DNA from: Fluviicola sp.
Lineage (GTDB): Bacteria; Bacteroidota; Bacteroidia; Flavobacteriales_D; Crocinitomicaceae
Reading direction: 5' to 3'
Length of the DNA: 64,000 bases
Assembly (NCBI GenBank): GCA_020849495.1
Contig: JADLGD010000111.1
Location: forward strand, 1-64,000
In this document: piece by piece, positions 9,658-17,932 of the stretch
Layout: the number at the start of each line of letters is the position of its first letter
Numbering within the stretch: position 1 is the first letter of the stretch
Made by a program: the position numbers and the translations under genes
The notes under the pieces: generated by a model
Databases searched by the model: none
What the model was told of the DNA's origin: nothing
The model's input: only the letters and a program-made list of their open reading frames with translations

Positions 9658-11001
9658 TTATACTAAAGGCATGTGATTCGAAGCAATCCCGAAGTTGCGT
9701 TTTTGCGCTTCATCCGGATTGGTTACGTGCCATTCAAACTCTTCTCTAAAGTGACGAATCGCCGCTGCAACTGGCCATGCTGCTGCATCACCCAACGGAC
9801 AAATCGTATTTCCTTCAATTTTCTTATTGATTTCTTCTAGCAAATCGATATCGCGCAAGTTTCCTTGACCGTATTCCAAGCGACGCAATACTTTTTCCAT
9901 CCAGCCAGTTCCTTCACGACAAGGTGAACATTGACCACATGATTCGTGAGCGTAGAAACGTGCAAAATTCCAAGTGTTGCGAACGATACACTGATCTTCG
10001 TCGAAAACGATGAAACCACCTGATCCCAACATGGAACCAGAAGCAAAACCACCTTCAGCCAAACTTTCATAAGTCATCAAACGATCCGTTCCTTCAGCTG
10101 TTTTGCAAATTAAATTAGCTGGTAAAATGGGAACTGAAGATCCTCCAGGCACACATGCTTTGATTTTCTTTCCGTTGGCAATACCTCCACACCACTCATC
10201 TGAGTAGATGAATTCTTCCACTGAAAGACCTAAATCAATTTCGTACACTCCCGGTTTCACCAAATTTCCACTAGCAGAAATCAATTTTGTACCTGTACTT
10301 TTTCCAATACCGATTTTCGCATATTCTGCTCCACCGTCATTTACGATAGGAACAACTGCGGCAATCGATTCAACATTGTTTACCACTGTTGGGCAACCCC
10401 ACAAACCTTTTACAGCTGGAAATGGTGGTTTGATACGCGGATTACCACGTTTTCCTTCCAATGATTCAATCAATGCCGTTTCTTCTCCACAAATGTAAGC
10501 TCCACCACCTGGACAAATTGCTAAATCCAAATCGTAGCCAGAACCCATGATGTTTTTTCCTAACCAACCGTTTGCATACGCTTCAGCAATTGCTTTTTCC
10601 ACAATTTCCAACACAAACATGTATTCTCCACGAATGTAGATATACGATTGGTTTGCACCCAAAGCATACGAAGAAACAATCATTCCTTCTACCAATAGGT
10701 GTGGTAATTTTTCCATCAAGTAACGGTCTTTGAAGGTACCCGGCTCCGATTCATCCGCATTACACAACAAGTAACGCGGAACACCTTCCGGTTTCGCTAA
10801 AAACGACCATTTCATACCTGTAGGGAAACCAGCTCCACCACGGCCACGAAGACCAGAAGCTTGTACTTCTTCCACTACATTTTGTGGCGACATTGTTTTC
10901 AATGCCTTTTCTACTGAGCGGTAACCACCGTTTTTGCGGTATACCTCGTAGGTTTCAATTCCAGGAACATTAACGTGTTCCAATAACAGCTTTCTTCCCA
11001 T
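9658..11001 (-). CDS. nuoF: NADH-quinone oxidoreductase subunit F
   Basis: NuoF is the NADH dehydrogenase subunit with FMN and 4Fe-4S cluster N3. Visible motifs are the glycine-rich FMN/NAD site 'GLRGRGGAGFPTGMKW', the cluster ligands 'ESCGQCSPCREGT', and the distal cysteine in 'NTICPLGDAAAWP'. The 447-aa length is standard. It follows nuoE with a 2-nt gap. Confidence 0.98.
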   Translation of the reverse strand: MGRKLLLEHVNVPGIETYEVYRKNGGYRSVEKALKTMSPQNVVEEVQASGLRGRGGAGFPTGMKWSFLAKPEGVPRYLLCNADESEPGTFKDRYLMEKLPHLLVEGMIVSSYALGANQSYIYIRGEYMFVLEIVEKAIAEAYANGWLGKNIMGSGYDLDLAICPGGGAYICGEETALIESLEGKRGNPRIKPPFPAVKGLWGCPTVVNNVESIAAVVPIVNDGGAEYAKIGIGKSTGTKLISASGNLVKPGVYEIDLGLSVEEFIYSDEWCGGIANGKKIKACVPGGSSVPILPANLICKTAEGTDRLMTYESLAEGGFASGSMLGSGGFIVFDEDQCIVRNTWNFARFYAHESCGQCSPCREGTGWMEKVLRRLEYGQGNLRDIDLLEEINKKIEGNTICPLGDAAAWPVAAAIRHFREEFEWHVTNPDEAQKRNFGIASNHMPLV

Positions 11002-11003
11002 CT

Positions 11004-11546
11004 TTATGAATTCGATGAAGTTGAATGTTCTTTACGTAAGGTATCGAGTAATTCGTCTACTTTTTCGGTAGTCAAATGCTCGTGGTAGGTTTTTCCACAT
11101 TGTAACATGGGTCCGTAACCACAAGCGCCTAAACACTCTGCAGTTTTCAGTGTAAACATACCGTCTGCAGTTGTTTCGCCCACTTTTACGTTCAATTTGT
11201 TTTCAATGTGTTCGATGATATTGTCTGAACCAACCAACATACATGGTCCTGTTCTACACACTTCCAACACCACTTTTCCTGGTTTGTCAATGTTAAACAT
11301 CGTATAAAAGGTTGCTACCTCATACACCTCAATTGGTTGGATGTTTAGGATTTCTGCAACATAGTTCATTGTTGGGACGCTTAACCATCCTCCAAATTCC
11401 TCTTCTGCGATATGCAAAATGCGTATCAAGGCACTTTTCTGTTTTCCTTCTGGAAACAATCCGATGACACGTTTTACCTCAGCCATTGTTGTTTCGCTGA
11501 ACTGCGGTTTTTCGTTTTCGTCGTAAGTTTTAACTCCTGTATTCAT
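11004..11546 (-). CDS. nuoE: NADH-quinone oxidoreductase subunit E
   Basis: NuoE is a thioredoxin-fold 2Fe-2S (N1a) subunit that partners NuoF. The four cysteine ligands appear as 'CRTGPCML' and 'CLGACGYGP'. The helical N-terminal part with 'ALIRILHIAEEEFGGWLS' is typical. The protein is 180 aa and the neighbouring genes are 2 nt away on each side. Confidence 0.97.
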   Translation of the reverse strand: MNTGVKTYDENEKPQFSETTMAEVKRVIGLFPEGKQKSALIRILHIAEEEFGGWLSVPTMNYVAEILNIQPIEVYEVATFYTMFNIDKPGKVVLEVCRTGPCMLVGSDNIIEHIENKLNVKVGETTADGMFTLKTAECLGACGYGPMLQCGKTYHEHLTTEKVDELLDTLRKEHSTSSNS

Positions 11547-11548
11547 CG

Positions 11549-12766
11549 TTAAGCATCTAATTCACCAGCAATCACATTCAAGGAACTCAAAGTCAAAACG
11601 GCATCAGAGATCGTTTGACCAGTAATCATTTCAGGATATGCTTGGTAATAAATAAAACAAGGTCTGCGGAATTGCAAACGGTAAGGTGTGCGACCACCAT
11701 CGGAAATCAAGTGGAAACCTAATTCACCATTTCCTCCTTCTACACTGTGATACACTTCTCCAACTGGAACAGGTGTTTCACCCATTACAATTTTAAAGTG
11801 GTAAATCAATGCTTCCATTTTCGTGTACACATCTTCTTTGCGTGGCAAATAGAATTCGTGGATGTTTTCAGCAAAGTAATTTCCTTCTGGCATTTTATCA
11901 ATAGCCTGACGGATGATGCTCAAACTTTGGCGAATTTCTTCTTGACGTACACAAAAACGGTCGTAAGTATCTCCTTGTGTTCCAACAGGAACAATAAAAT
12001 CAAAATCTTGGTAAGAAGAATACGGATTCATCACACGCACATCGTAATCAACTCCAGCTGCACGTAGGTTTGGACCAGTAAAACCATAATCCAAAGCACG
12101 CTCACCAGAAATACCTCCTGCACCGATGGTACGATCCATGAAAATACGGTTACGTGTTAATAAGTCGTCGAATTCTTTGAAATGCTTTGGAAATTCTTTC
12201 AAGAACTTCTCTAATTTTTCGTAAAAACGAGGAGAGAAATCGCGTTCAAAGCCACCGATACGTCCCATGTTTGTTGTCAAACGCGCACCGCTCACTTCTT
12301 CTAAAATTTCGTAAATCGCTTCACGTTGTTGGAACATGTAGGTAAACCCTGTCAATGCTCCTGTATCTACACCAATAACCGAGTTACACACCAAGTGGTC
12401 AGCAATACGCGACAACTCCATGATGATCACACGCATGTATTCCACACGTTTTGGTATCTCAGCACCGATTAATTTTTCTACTGTCATTTCCCATCCCATG
12501 TTGTTGATCGGAGATGAACAATAGTTCAAACGGTCTGTAATTGGTGTAATTTGATTGTAAGGTCTACGTTCTGCTAACTTTTCAAAAGCGCGGTGAATGT
12601 AACCTACTGTTTGCTCTGAAGCCAAGATTTTCTCACCGTCAACTGTCAGGATATTTTGAAAAATACCATGTGTTGCAGGGTGCGTAGGCCCAAGGTTCAA
12701 TGTAGCAATTTCCCCGTCGATGGTTTCGTCGGAAAATAAACTTTTATTATTTGGAGTATCGCTCAT
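11549..12766 (-). CDS. nuoD: NADH-quinone oxidoreductase subunit D
   Basis: NuoD is the 49-kDa-type subunit that lines the quinone site with NuoB. It shows 'NLGPTHPATHGIF', which contains the quinone-site histidines, and 'RIADHLVCNSVIGVDTGALTGF'. The 405-aa length is normal for a free-standing NuoD not fused to NuoC. The short gap to nuoC holds a tandem duplication of about 14 bp (AACGTTTGCTTTCT / AACGTTTGCTTCT). Confidence 0.97.
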   Translation of the reverse strand: MSDTPNNKSLFSDETIDGEIATLNLGPTHPATHGIFQNILTVDGEKILASEQTVGYIHRAFEKLAERRPYNQITPITDRLNYCSSPINNMGWEMTVEKLIGAEIPKRVEYMRVIIMELSRIADHLVCNSVIGVDTGALTGFTYMFQQREAIYEILEEVSGARLTTNMGRIGGFERDFSPRFYEKLEKFLKEFPKHFKEFDDLLTRNRIFMDRTIGAGGISGERALDYGFTGPNLRAAGVDYDVRVMNPYSSYQDFDFIVPVGTQGDTYDRFCVRQEEIRQSLSIIRQAIDKMPEGNYFAENIHEFYLPRKEDVYTKMEALIYHFKIVMGETPVPVGEVYHSVEGGNGELGFHLISDGGRTPYRLQFRRPCFIYYQAYPEMITGQTISDAVLTLSSLNVIAGELDA

Positions 12767-12811
12767 AACGTTTGCTTTCTAACGTTTGCTTCTAACTTAT
12801 AACCTGTTGTA

Positions 12812-13318
12812 TCAACGACCGAAATAACGATCGTCTTTGTCTTCACGTGTTGCATCTTCCAGATGGTATTCCTTACGCATAGGGAAATAATCCATTGAAT
12901 CTTCATTGAGGATACGTCTTAAATCTGGATGACCTACGAAGTTTACTCCGAAGAAGTCATACGTTTCACGCTCCAACCAATCTGCACCAACATAGATGTC
13001 TGTAATGGTAGCAATGTTTGGTTCCTCGATTGGTAAAAATGCTCTCAAACGCAAACGTACATTGTGTACCAAGGAGTGAACATGGTAATTGATACAGATT
13101 TCTCTTCCTTTGTCGTTTGGAAAGTGAACTGCTCCAATCAAGGTTAAAAACGACATGCGCAACTGCCCATCTGTTTTCAACCAAGCGATGATATCGTGTG
13201 CTTTATCAGCAGTTACTTCAACTGACAACAAATCATATGGCGTTTCGCTCGAAATGATTGCCGCACCAAATTGTTCTTGCAAGCGAGCAAGTACGGTTTC
13301 GTTGCTTAAATTACTCAT
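12812..13318 (-). CDS. nuoC: NADH-quinone oxidoreductase subunit C
   Basis: NuoC is the 30-kDa-type peripheral subunit of complex I. The C-terminal signature '[24 protein letters not shown]' (shortened to its recognisable core [10 protein letters not shown]) and 'MRKEYHLED' identify it. It is 168 aa and overlaps nuoB by 8 nt, suggesting coupled translation. Confidence 0.96.
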   Translation of the reverse strand: MSNLSNETVLARLQEQFGAAIISSETPYDLLSVEVTADKAHDIIAWLKTDGQLRMSFLTLIGAVHFPNDKGREICINYHVHSLVHNVRLRLRAFLPIEEPNIATITDIYVGADWLERETYDFFGVNFVGHPDLRRILNEDSMDYFPMRKEYHLEDATREDKDDRYFGR

Positions 13319-13862
13319 CTTCGTTCAAATGGTATTTGTTCAACAAATGTTTGTACTCATCTGAGTAGCGACGGCGCAATGATTCGTTTTTCACCATGCG
13401 GTGAATGTTCATCATCCCTTCAATGATTTGTTCCGGACGTGGCGGACAACCTGGTACGTAAACATCAACAGGAATGACACGGTCGATTCCTTGAAGCACT
13501 GAATACGTATCAAAAATACCTCCTGAGCAAGCGCAAGCACCAACCGACAAGACCCATTTAGGTTCAGCCATTTGTTCATACACTTGTTTCAATACTGGAG
13601 CTAATTTTTTAGAAATTGTTCCTGCTACAATCAACAAATCTGCTTGACGTGGAGAGAAGGACATACGTTCCATACCGAAACGTGCCACATCGTAATTAGA
13701 ACCCATGGTAGCCATGTATTCAATTCCACAACAAGAAGTTGCAAACGGTAGAGGCCACATGGAATTGGCACGTGCAGCACCAATTACTTTGTCCAAGACT
13801 GTGAGCTGGAAACCTTCACCATTGATGGTTTCAACACCGTGAATTTTTTCTACTTTTCCCAT
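13311..13862 (-). CDS. nuoB: NADH-quinone oxidoreductase subunit B
   Basis: NuoB holds the terminal 4Fe-4S cluster N2, which reduces quinone. The ligands are visible as the adjacent cysteines in '[11 protein letters not shown]', the cysteine in 'VGACACSGG' and the one in 'VPGCPPRPE'. The 183-aa length is usual. It overlaps nuoA by 13 nt and nuoC by 8 nt. Confidence 0.98.
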   Translation of the reverse strand: MGKVEKIHGVETINGEGFQLTVLDKVIGAARANSMWPLPFATSCCGIEYMATMGSNYDVARFGMERMSFSPRQADLLIVAGTISKKLAPVLKQVYEQMAEPKWVLSVGACACSGGIFDTYSVLQGIDRVIPVDVYVPGCPPRPEQIIEGMMNIHRMVKNESLRRRYSDEYKHLLNKYHLNEDE

Positions 13863-14215
13863 TCTAAAGCGCCTTTTTTAAGTACATAGAAAAATCCTGT
13901 AAGGAAGAAGGCAACGAAGACAATTACCGCAATCAATCCATCAGCTTGTAGCGCTTTAAAGTTCACTGCATACGGGTAGAAGAAAATCACCTCTACGTCG
14001 AAAAGCATGAACAAAATTGCTGTTAGCAAATAACGGATTGAAATAGGGAAACGGGCATTTCCTACTTCTTCAATACCACATTCCCAATTGGAATTCTTCT
14101 TCTTTCCTTTCAAGTTGGGTCCAAGAAAGTGAGTGACTACTAATACTGTAACCACAAAACCCAGAGCCACAGCGGCTTGGATCAAAATCGGAACGTAATC
14201 TACTGGTGTAGACAT
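13850..14215 (-). CDS. nuoA: NADH-quinone oxidoreductase subunit A
   Basis: NuoA is a three-helix membrane subunit of complex I and the first gene of the operon. The 121-aa protein has the conserved loop '[20 protein letters not shown]' and '[18 protein letters not shown]'. The cysteine-containing loop is the one known to change conformation in the active/deactive transition of complex I. No exact Bacteroidota promoter was found in the 180 bp upstream. Confidence 0.97.
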   Translation of the reverse strand: MSTPVDYVPILIQAAVALGFVVTVLVVTHFLGPNLKGKKKNSNWECGIEEVGNARFPISIRYLLTAILFMLFDVEVIFFYPYAVNFKALQADGLIAVIVFVAFFLTGFFYVLKKGALEWEK

Positions 14216-14358
14216 AATCTCAAATTTTAAGACCCGCGAATTTAAGGGATTTTAACGTTTTATGCGCCAAATAACGTTATTTAAAATGATTCTAAATAAC
14301 TATTAGATGTGTTTATTCACCGAACAAAACGGCTTTCCCTTAAAAAATTGCTTCGTTG

Positions 14359-14389
14359 TTTGTAAATGAACAAAGAATGATTAATTTTG
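14359..14389 (+). promoter_or_regulatory. consensus Bacteroidota promoter
   Basis: TTTG at 14359-14362, a 19-nt spacer and TAATTTTG at 14382-14389 match TTTG-N19-TAnnTTTG exactly. A start site near 14395 is expected. No plus-strand protein gene follows, so the promoter points at the structured RNA candidate. Confidence 0.6.
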
Positions 14390-14394
14390 TTCCA

Positions 14395-14482
14395 GTTAGT
14401 AGCAGTAGCGCTTCGTTTGATAAAGCCCCAAGCTTTATGACACGAAGTAAAAAAGCCCTGATTGAAAAGTCAGGGTTTTTTG
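14395..14482 (+). ncRNA. candidate structured small RNA upstream of nuo
   Basis: An RNA of about 87 nt would start near 14395 and end at the terminator at 14481. It contains nested stems: CTTCGT (14411-14416) pairs with ACGAAG (14442-14447), and ATAAAGC (14420-14426) pairs with GCTTTAT (14432-14438) around the loop CCCAA. A terminator hairpin follows immediately. It matches no family I recognise; tRNA, 4.5S and 6S were considered and do not fit. The stem could alternatively lie in a long nuo leader on the minus strand. Confidence 0.45.
14453..14481. terminator. bidirectional rho-independent terminator
   Basis: CCCTGA and TCAGGG form the stem around the loop TTGAAAAG. T runs follow on both strands (TTTTTT on plus; CTTTTTT on minus). 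It could end the sRNA candidate on plus and the lipoprotein array on minus. Confidence 0.8.
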
Positions 14483-14573
14483 TTGGGATGAATTAAGATA
14501 GGCAAAGTAATCTACACTTTATACGCTAAAATCAAAAACTAAATTCATTTCACCTAAAATTGGTTTTATCTGT

Positions 14574-15221
14574 TTAATAGTCTATATTAAATTCAGCTTG
14601 ACCATTGCCTGGAACATTCAAAATATTTGAAAATGAATTGCTTACCCCATTTCGTATAACAGTCCATTCAATAGAGTAACTTCCACTTGGAACTTTTGCA
14701 TAAGCACCATCATTATCATAACACCCTGTAAATGTAAAAGGTTGAAATACAGAAATCCCATTAAATGAAGTATAATTTCTTTTATAAATTAAAGAATCAT
14801 TTGAACCTTGACAATTTACATTATGTAGACTAATTTTTAATTCTCCATACGGCACTGCATAAAAATCTGCATGAAGTGTTTTTCCCATTTTTAATTTATA
14901 ATCTGTAGCAGCAGTTGAAATTTGCTGACCATTTTCAAACCACCCCAATTCATAATAATCAGCACTTGTGTTGCATTGTAAATAATACACATTAAGACCT
15001 GATTTTGAAATTTCAAAAAATCCGTCAGAATTACTTGTAGTTTCTTTCACACTTTTCTTACCTCCAGGCAAACCCAAAGTTGATTTTAACAATTTCATCT
15101 CCACATCTGGAATTCCTTCTCCTGTAATCGGGTTCATTACTCGACCTTTTGCAGTATGCGTGCGCCCAAATTTGGTACAGGATGTTAAAATTATAATCCC
15201 TGCAATTAAAATTACTCTCAT
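14574..15221 (-). CDS. tandem-array lipoprotein 1 (cassette type)
   Basis: A 215-aa lipoprotein with signal peptide and lipobox ('IIILTSC', Cys about residue 15). Residues from the Cys to about 128 are a domain resembling CarboxypepD-regulatory/transthyretin-like folds ('AKGRVMNPITGEGIPDVEM'). The nucleotide sequence of this part is almost identical to that in the next two genes. The C-terminal 85 residues carry the array's shared signature: NVNCQGSND, a second Cys in TGC, VIRNGV, and a terminal Tyr. It is the last of five head-to-tail paralogues and abuts gene 2. The role is unknown, probably exposed at the outer membrane. Confidence 0.85.
   Translation of the reverse strand: MRVILIAGIIILTSCTKFGRTHTAKGRVMNPITGEGIPDVEMKLLKSTLGLPGGKKSVKETTSNSDGFFEISKSGLNVYYLQCNTSADYYELGWFENGQQISTAATDYKLKMGKTLHADFYAVPYGELKISLHNVNCQGSNDSLIYKRNYTSFNGISVFQPFTFTGCYDNDGAYAKVPSGSYSIEWTVIRNGVSNSFSNILNVPGNGQAEFNIDY
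14845..15180. repeat. 336-bp coding cassette, copy 1
   Basis: This is a block of 336 bp (112 codons), nearly identical to 15496-15831 and 16140-16475, encoding SCTKFGRTHTAKG through YAVPYG. Sequence on either side is much more divergent, so the edges are sharp. Confidence 0.9.
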
Positions 15222-15875
15222 CTAATAAAGCAGATCAAAGTTAGTTACTCCATTTTCGTTAACAAAAACGGTGTCATACTTATAAATAGTACCTGATGGT
15301 CTTTTTATTTTCATATAAATAATATGGTTACCCATTTCCATTTTGTCTGACCCATTTCCTATTATGTCTGCACACCCATCAATTGGAAATGACCAGAGGC
15401 TTAAAAAATCGCTGTCATACTGATACTTTATTTTATACCACATAGTATCTGTTGATCCTTCACAATTTACATTCTGAATATGCCAATGCAATTGGCCATA
15501 CGGCACTGCATAAAAATCTGCATGAAGTGTTTTTCCCATTTTTAATTTAAAATCTGTAGCAGCAGTTGAAATTTGCTGACCATTTTCAAACCACCCCAAT
15601 TCATAATAATCAGCACTTGTGTTGCATTGTAAATAATACACGTTAAGTCCTGATTTTGAAATTTCAAAAAATCCGTCAGAATTGCTTGTAGCTTCTTTCA
15701 CACTTTTCTTACCTCCAGGTAAACCCAATGTTGATTTTAACAATTTCATCTCCACATCTGGAATTCCTTCTCCTGTAATCGGGTTCATTACTCGACCTTT
15801 TGCAGTATGCGTGCGCCCAAATTTGGTGCAGGAAAGAAATGTTAAATGGATAAAAAATAGTATTATAAATTTCAT
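15222..15875 (-). CDS. tandem-array lipoprotein 2 (cassette type)
   Basis: A 217-aa lipoprotein; 'LTFLSC' gives the lipobox. It has the same N-terminal domain as its neighbours, differing by only a few substitutions. The C-terminal domain is divergent but keeps NVNCEGSTD, a Cys in DGC and a C-terminal Tyr. The start ATG at 15875 overlaps the stop of the upstream paralogue by one base. It is probably expressed with the whole array. I can assign no enzyme activity. Confidence 0.85.
   Translation of the reverse strand: MKFIILFFIHLTFLSCTKFGRTHTAKGRVMNPITGEGIPDVEMKLLKSTLGLPGGKKSVKEATSNSDGFFEISKSGLNVYYLQCNTSADYYELGWFENGQQISTAATDFKLKMGKTLHADFYAVPYGQLHWHIQNVNCEGSTDTMWYKIKYQYDSDFLSLWSFPIDGCADIIGNGSDKMEMGNHIIYMKIKRPSGTIYKYDTVFVNENGVTNFDLLY
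15496..15831. repeat. 336-bp coding cassette, copy 2
   Basis: Second copy of the near-identical block, exactly 651 bp from copy 1. It covers the lipobox Cys and the whole N-terminal domain of lipoprotein 2. Confidence 0.9.
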
Positions 15876-16573
15876 TAATAATTAATTGTTTGGATATTGT
15901 CTTGATTTGGTAAAACATCAAATGCGACATCAAATTCATTTGTGATTCCATTTCTAACTACCTTATAATGTGTGAAAATTGTTCCCATTGGGCATTTAGT
16001 AAAAGAAGAGTTAAAACCAGAACATCCAATTTGGATCCAATCTACTCCTAATAGTGAATTGACTTGATTTGTTTGATTAATTATAATCGAATCGTTTGGT
16101 CCTTGACAATTGATGTTGTTGAGTACAATTTTATAATTTCCATATGGCACTGCATAAAAATCTGCATGAAGTGTTTTTCCCATTTTTAGTTTATAATCTG
16201 TAGCAGCTGTTGAAATTTGATGACCATTTTCAAACCACCCCAATTCATAATAATCCGCACTTGTGTTGCATTGTAAATAATACACGTTAAGCCCTGATTT
16301 TGAAATTTCAAAAAATCCGTCAGAATTGCTTGTAGCTTCTTTCACACTTTTCTTACCTCCAGGTAAACCCAATGTTGATTTTAACAATTTCATTTCTACA
16401 TCTGGAATTCCTTCTCCTGTAATCGGGTTCATTACTCTACCTTTTGCAGTGTGCGTGCGCCCAAATTTGGTGCAGGAGAAAAGGAATGCTATAAAAAACA
16501 GGAAGAAGATTGGTTTCGTAACCGATGATGTATTAGAAACAATTGCAACATTTTCACTTTCAGCTGTAACCAT
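15875..16573 (-). CDS. tandem-array lipoprotein 3 (cassette type, start codon changed)
   Basis: A 232-aa ORF with the same cassette domain and a divergent C-terminus (NINCQGPND, GC, VVRNGI, terminal Tyr). The expected start is lost. In paralogue 4 the signal peptide begins ATG AAA CCA ATC, whereas here the same place reads ACG AAA CCA ATC (codon at 16517-16519). The only upstream in-frame ATG adds 19 polar residues (MVTAESENVAIVSNTSSVT) ahead of the signal peptide. The gene may be poorly exported, translated from ACG, or in decay. The sequence downstream is intact. Confidence 0.75.
   Translation of the reverse strand: MVTAESENVAIVSNTSSVTKPIFFLFFIAFLFSCTKFGRTHTAKGRVMNPITGEGIPDVEMKLLKSTLGLPGGKKSVKEATSNSDGFFEISKSGLNVYYLQCNTSADYYELGWFENGHQISTAATDYKLKMGKTLHADFYAVPYGNYKIVLNNINCQGPNDSIIINQTNQVNSLLGVDWIQIGCSGFNSSFTKCPMGTIFTHYKVVRNGITNEFDVAFDVLPNQDNIQTINY
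16140..16475. repeat. 336-bp coding cassette, copy 3
   Basis: Third copy of the block, 644 bp from copy 2. It differs from the others at a small number of positions. Confidence 0.9.
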
Positions 16574-16586
16574 ATTTCAATTGAAT

Positions 16587-17207
16587 TTAGTAGTTGATGT
16601 TTATTTCACCGTATTCACCAGGCGACAAATCAATACTATCTATACCACTTGTAACTCCAGAACTTCTTGATACTGTCCATTGAAAATAACGTTTACCTGC
16701 AGGCACTTGAAAATAATCTCCGCCAATATTTGAAAAACAACCCATTATATCAAATGACCAACCTGTCCAATCACTATAGGTAAAACGATCTCTAACATTA
16801 AAAACATCATTAGGACCTTCACAATTTATATTCACAATATTTTGACGTAAAAACGCACACTCTGCAAACTCAAAAGTAAAAGTGCCATCATTATCGAATG
16901 GGCTATCAAAGGTTTGAACCAACATGTTGGTATAGCAATTATTTTCTGGTCCTTGAACGGCTACACTGTAGGTTCTTCCCGAACGTTGTTTAATAGCAAC
17001 CAAAACCTCTCCATTTGCATTCAAAGTTCCAGAAGCCTCTGTACGGTATTTTTCACCATCCCAACCTGTTTTAGATGATACAATGGAATACTCCAAACCA
17101 CTATAAGGCTGACCAGTTGCCGCATTTTTAGCAATGATTTTGATTTCTCTTTTTTTTCCGCAGGAGAAAAGGAATGCTATAAAAAACAGGAAGACGATTG
17201 GTTTCAT
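16587..17207 (-). CDS. tandem-array lipoprotein 4
   Basis: A 206-aa lipoprotein (lipobox 'AFLFSC', then GKKREIKI). The N-terminal domain is of a different type from genes 1-3: 'ITAKNAxTGxPYSGL'-like, shared with gene 5. The C-terminal domain keeps the array signature (NINCEGPND, MGC, PAGKRYF, terminal Tyr). Its signal peptide DNA is nearly the same as that of gene 3 although the mature domains differ, which points to recombination between signal and domain segments. Confidence 0.85.
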   Translation of the reverse strand: MKPIVFLFFIAFLFSCGKKREIKIIAKNAATGQPYSGLEYSIVSSKTGWDGEKYRTEASGTLNANGEVLVAIKQRSGRTYSVAVQGPENNCYTNMLVQTFDSPFDNDGTFTFEFAECAFLRQNIVNINCEGPNDVFNVRDRFTYSDWTGWSFDIMGCFSNIGGDYFQVPAGKRYFQWTVSRSSGVTSGIDSIDLSPGEYGEININY

Positions 17208-17825
17208 TTAATAATTCATCGTTATGGTTCCATTTGTTCCAGGTTGAAGAAATATACTATCCTTAAAATTTGTAACAACACCATTTCTATCTACAACCCA
17301 ATTGTAAATTCGCCAACCAGCGGGAACTTGAAAAAAATCTGGTGATAAATAGTTGTAGCAGCCAACTCTGTAGCTAGAAAAACTCTGCCATTCAGTGTAA
17401 GATTGTTTTGAACGAAAATGCATAGAATCACTTGGACCCTGACAATTGACATTATTGATGTTTAACTTCAAATAAGCACACTCTGCAAATTCGAAAGGGC
17501 ATTCAAATTTATCTTCAGTTCCAAGATAAAAAGTAATTTGTTTGTTGTAACAAGTATTTCCAGGCGGTTCAACTCGAACTGCATACGTTGAAGAGCGTGA
17601 TAAACGTTCAGTTAAAACGATTTCACCATTTTCATTCAAAGTGCCAGTAGCAATGGTCTTCGTTTTTTCACCACTACCCCCACTCGTAGAACGTACCAAG
17701 TAATAAGTTAAACCTGAATAGGGCACACCAGTAACCGCATTTTTTGCAGTGATATGAATAGTCGCTTTTTTTCCGCAGGAAGATAAGAGCAATACTATAA
17801 AAAACAGGACGACGATTGGTTTCAT
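17208..17825 (-). CDS. tandem-array lipoprotein 5, first gene of the array
   Basis: A 205-aa lipoprotein (lipobox 'LLLSSC'). The N-terminal domain starts 'IHITAKNAVTGVPYSGLTYY' and resembles beta-sandwich regulatory domains. The C-terminal domain has NVNCQGPSD, VGC, VPAGWRIY and a terminal Tyr. The two conserved C-terminal cysteines could form a disulphide. It is upstream-most in the array, with its start 108 bp from the TPR gene end. No exact promoter was found. Confidence 0.85.
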   Translation of the reverse strand: MKPIVVLFFIVLLLSSCGKKATIHITAKNAVTGVPYSGLTYYLVRSTSGGSGEKTKTIATGTLNENGEIVLTERLSRSSTYAVRVEPPGNTCYNKQITFYLGTEDKFECPFEFAECAYLKLNINNVNCQGPSDSMHFRSKQSYTEWQSFSSYRVGCYNYLSPDFFQVPAGWRIYNWVVDRNGVVTNFKDSIFLQPGTNGTITMNY

Positions 17826-17932
17826 TAGTAGTTGAATAGGTTTTTAAGGATGAATGAATTTTCTTATAAAGGACGATTTAGAACCTCAATCTACTAAGAA
17901 TGATTGAACTATGCAAATTTTGAAGTGGTTTT

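Larger units (their letters stand above)
14216..14573. other. intergenic region with sRNA candidate and bidirectional terminator
   Basis: No protein-coding gene is supported in this 358-bp gap between the nuo operon and the lipoprotein array. Its contents are an exact plus-strand promoter match, two nested stems and a strong terminator, listed separately. The rest is AT-rich and includes the presumed nuo promoter, which I could not define. Confidence 0.6.

Noticed and set aside
14395-14482. tRNA, 4.5S RNA or known riboswitch
   Set aside because: No cloverleaf, no SRP loop signature, and no downstream plus-strand gene for a riboswitch to control.
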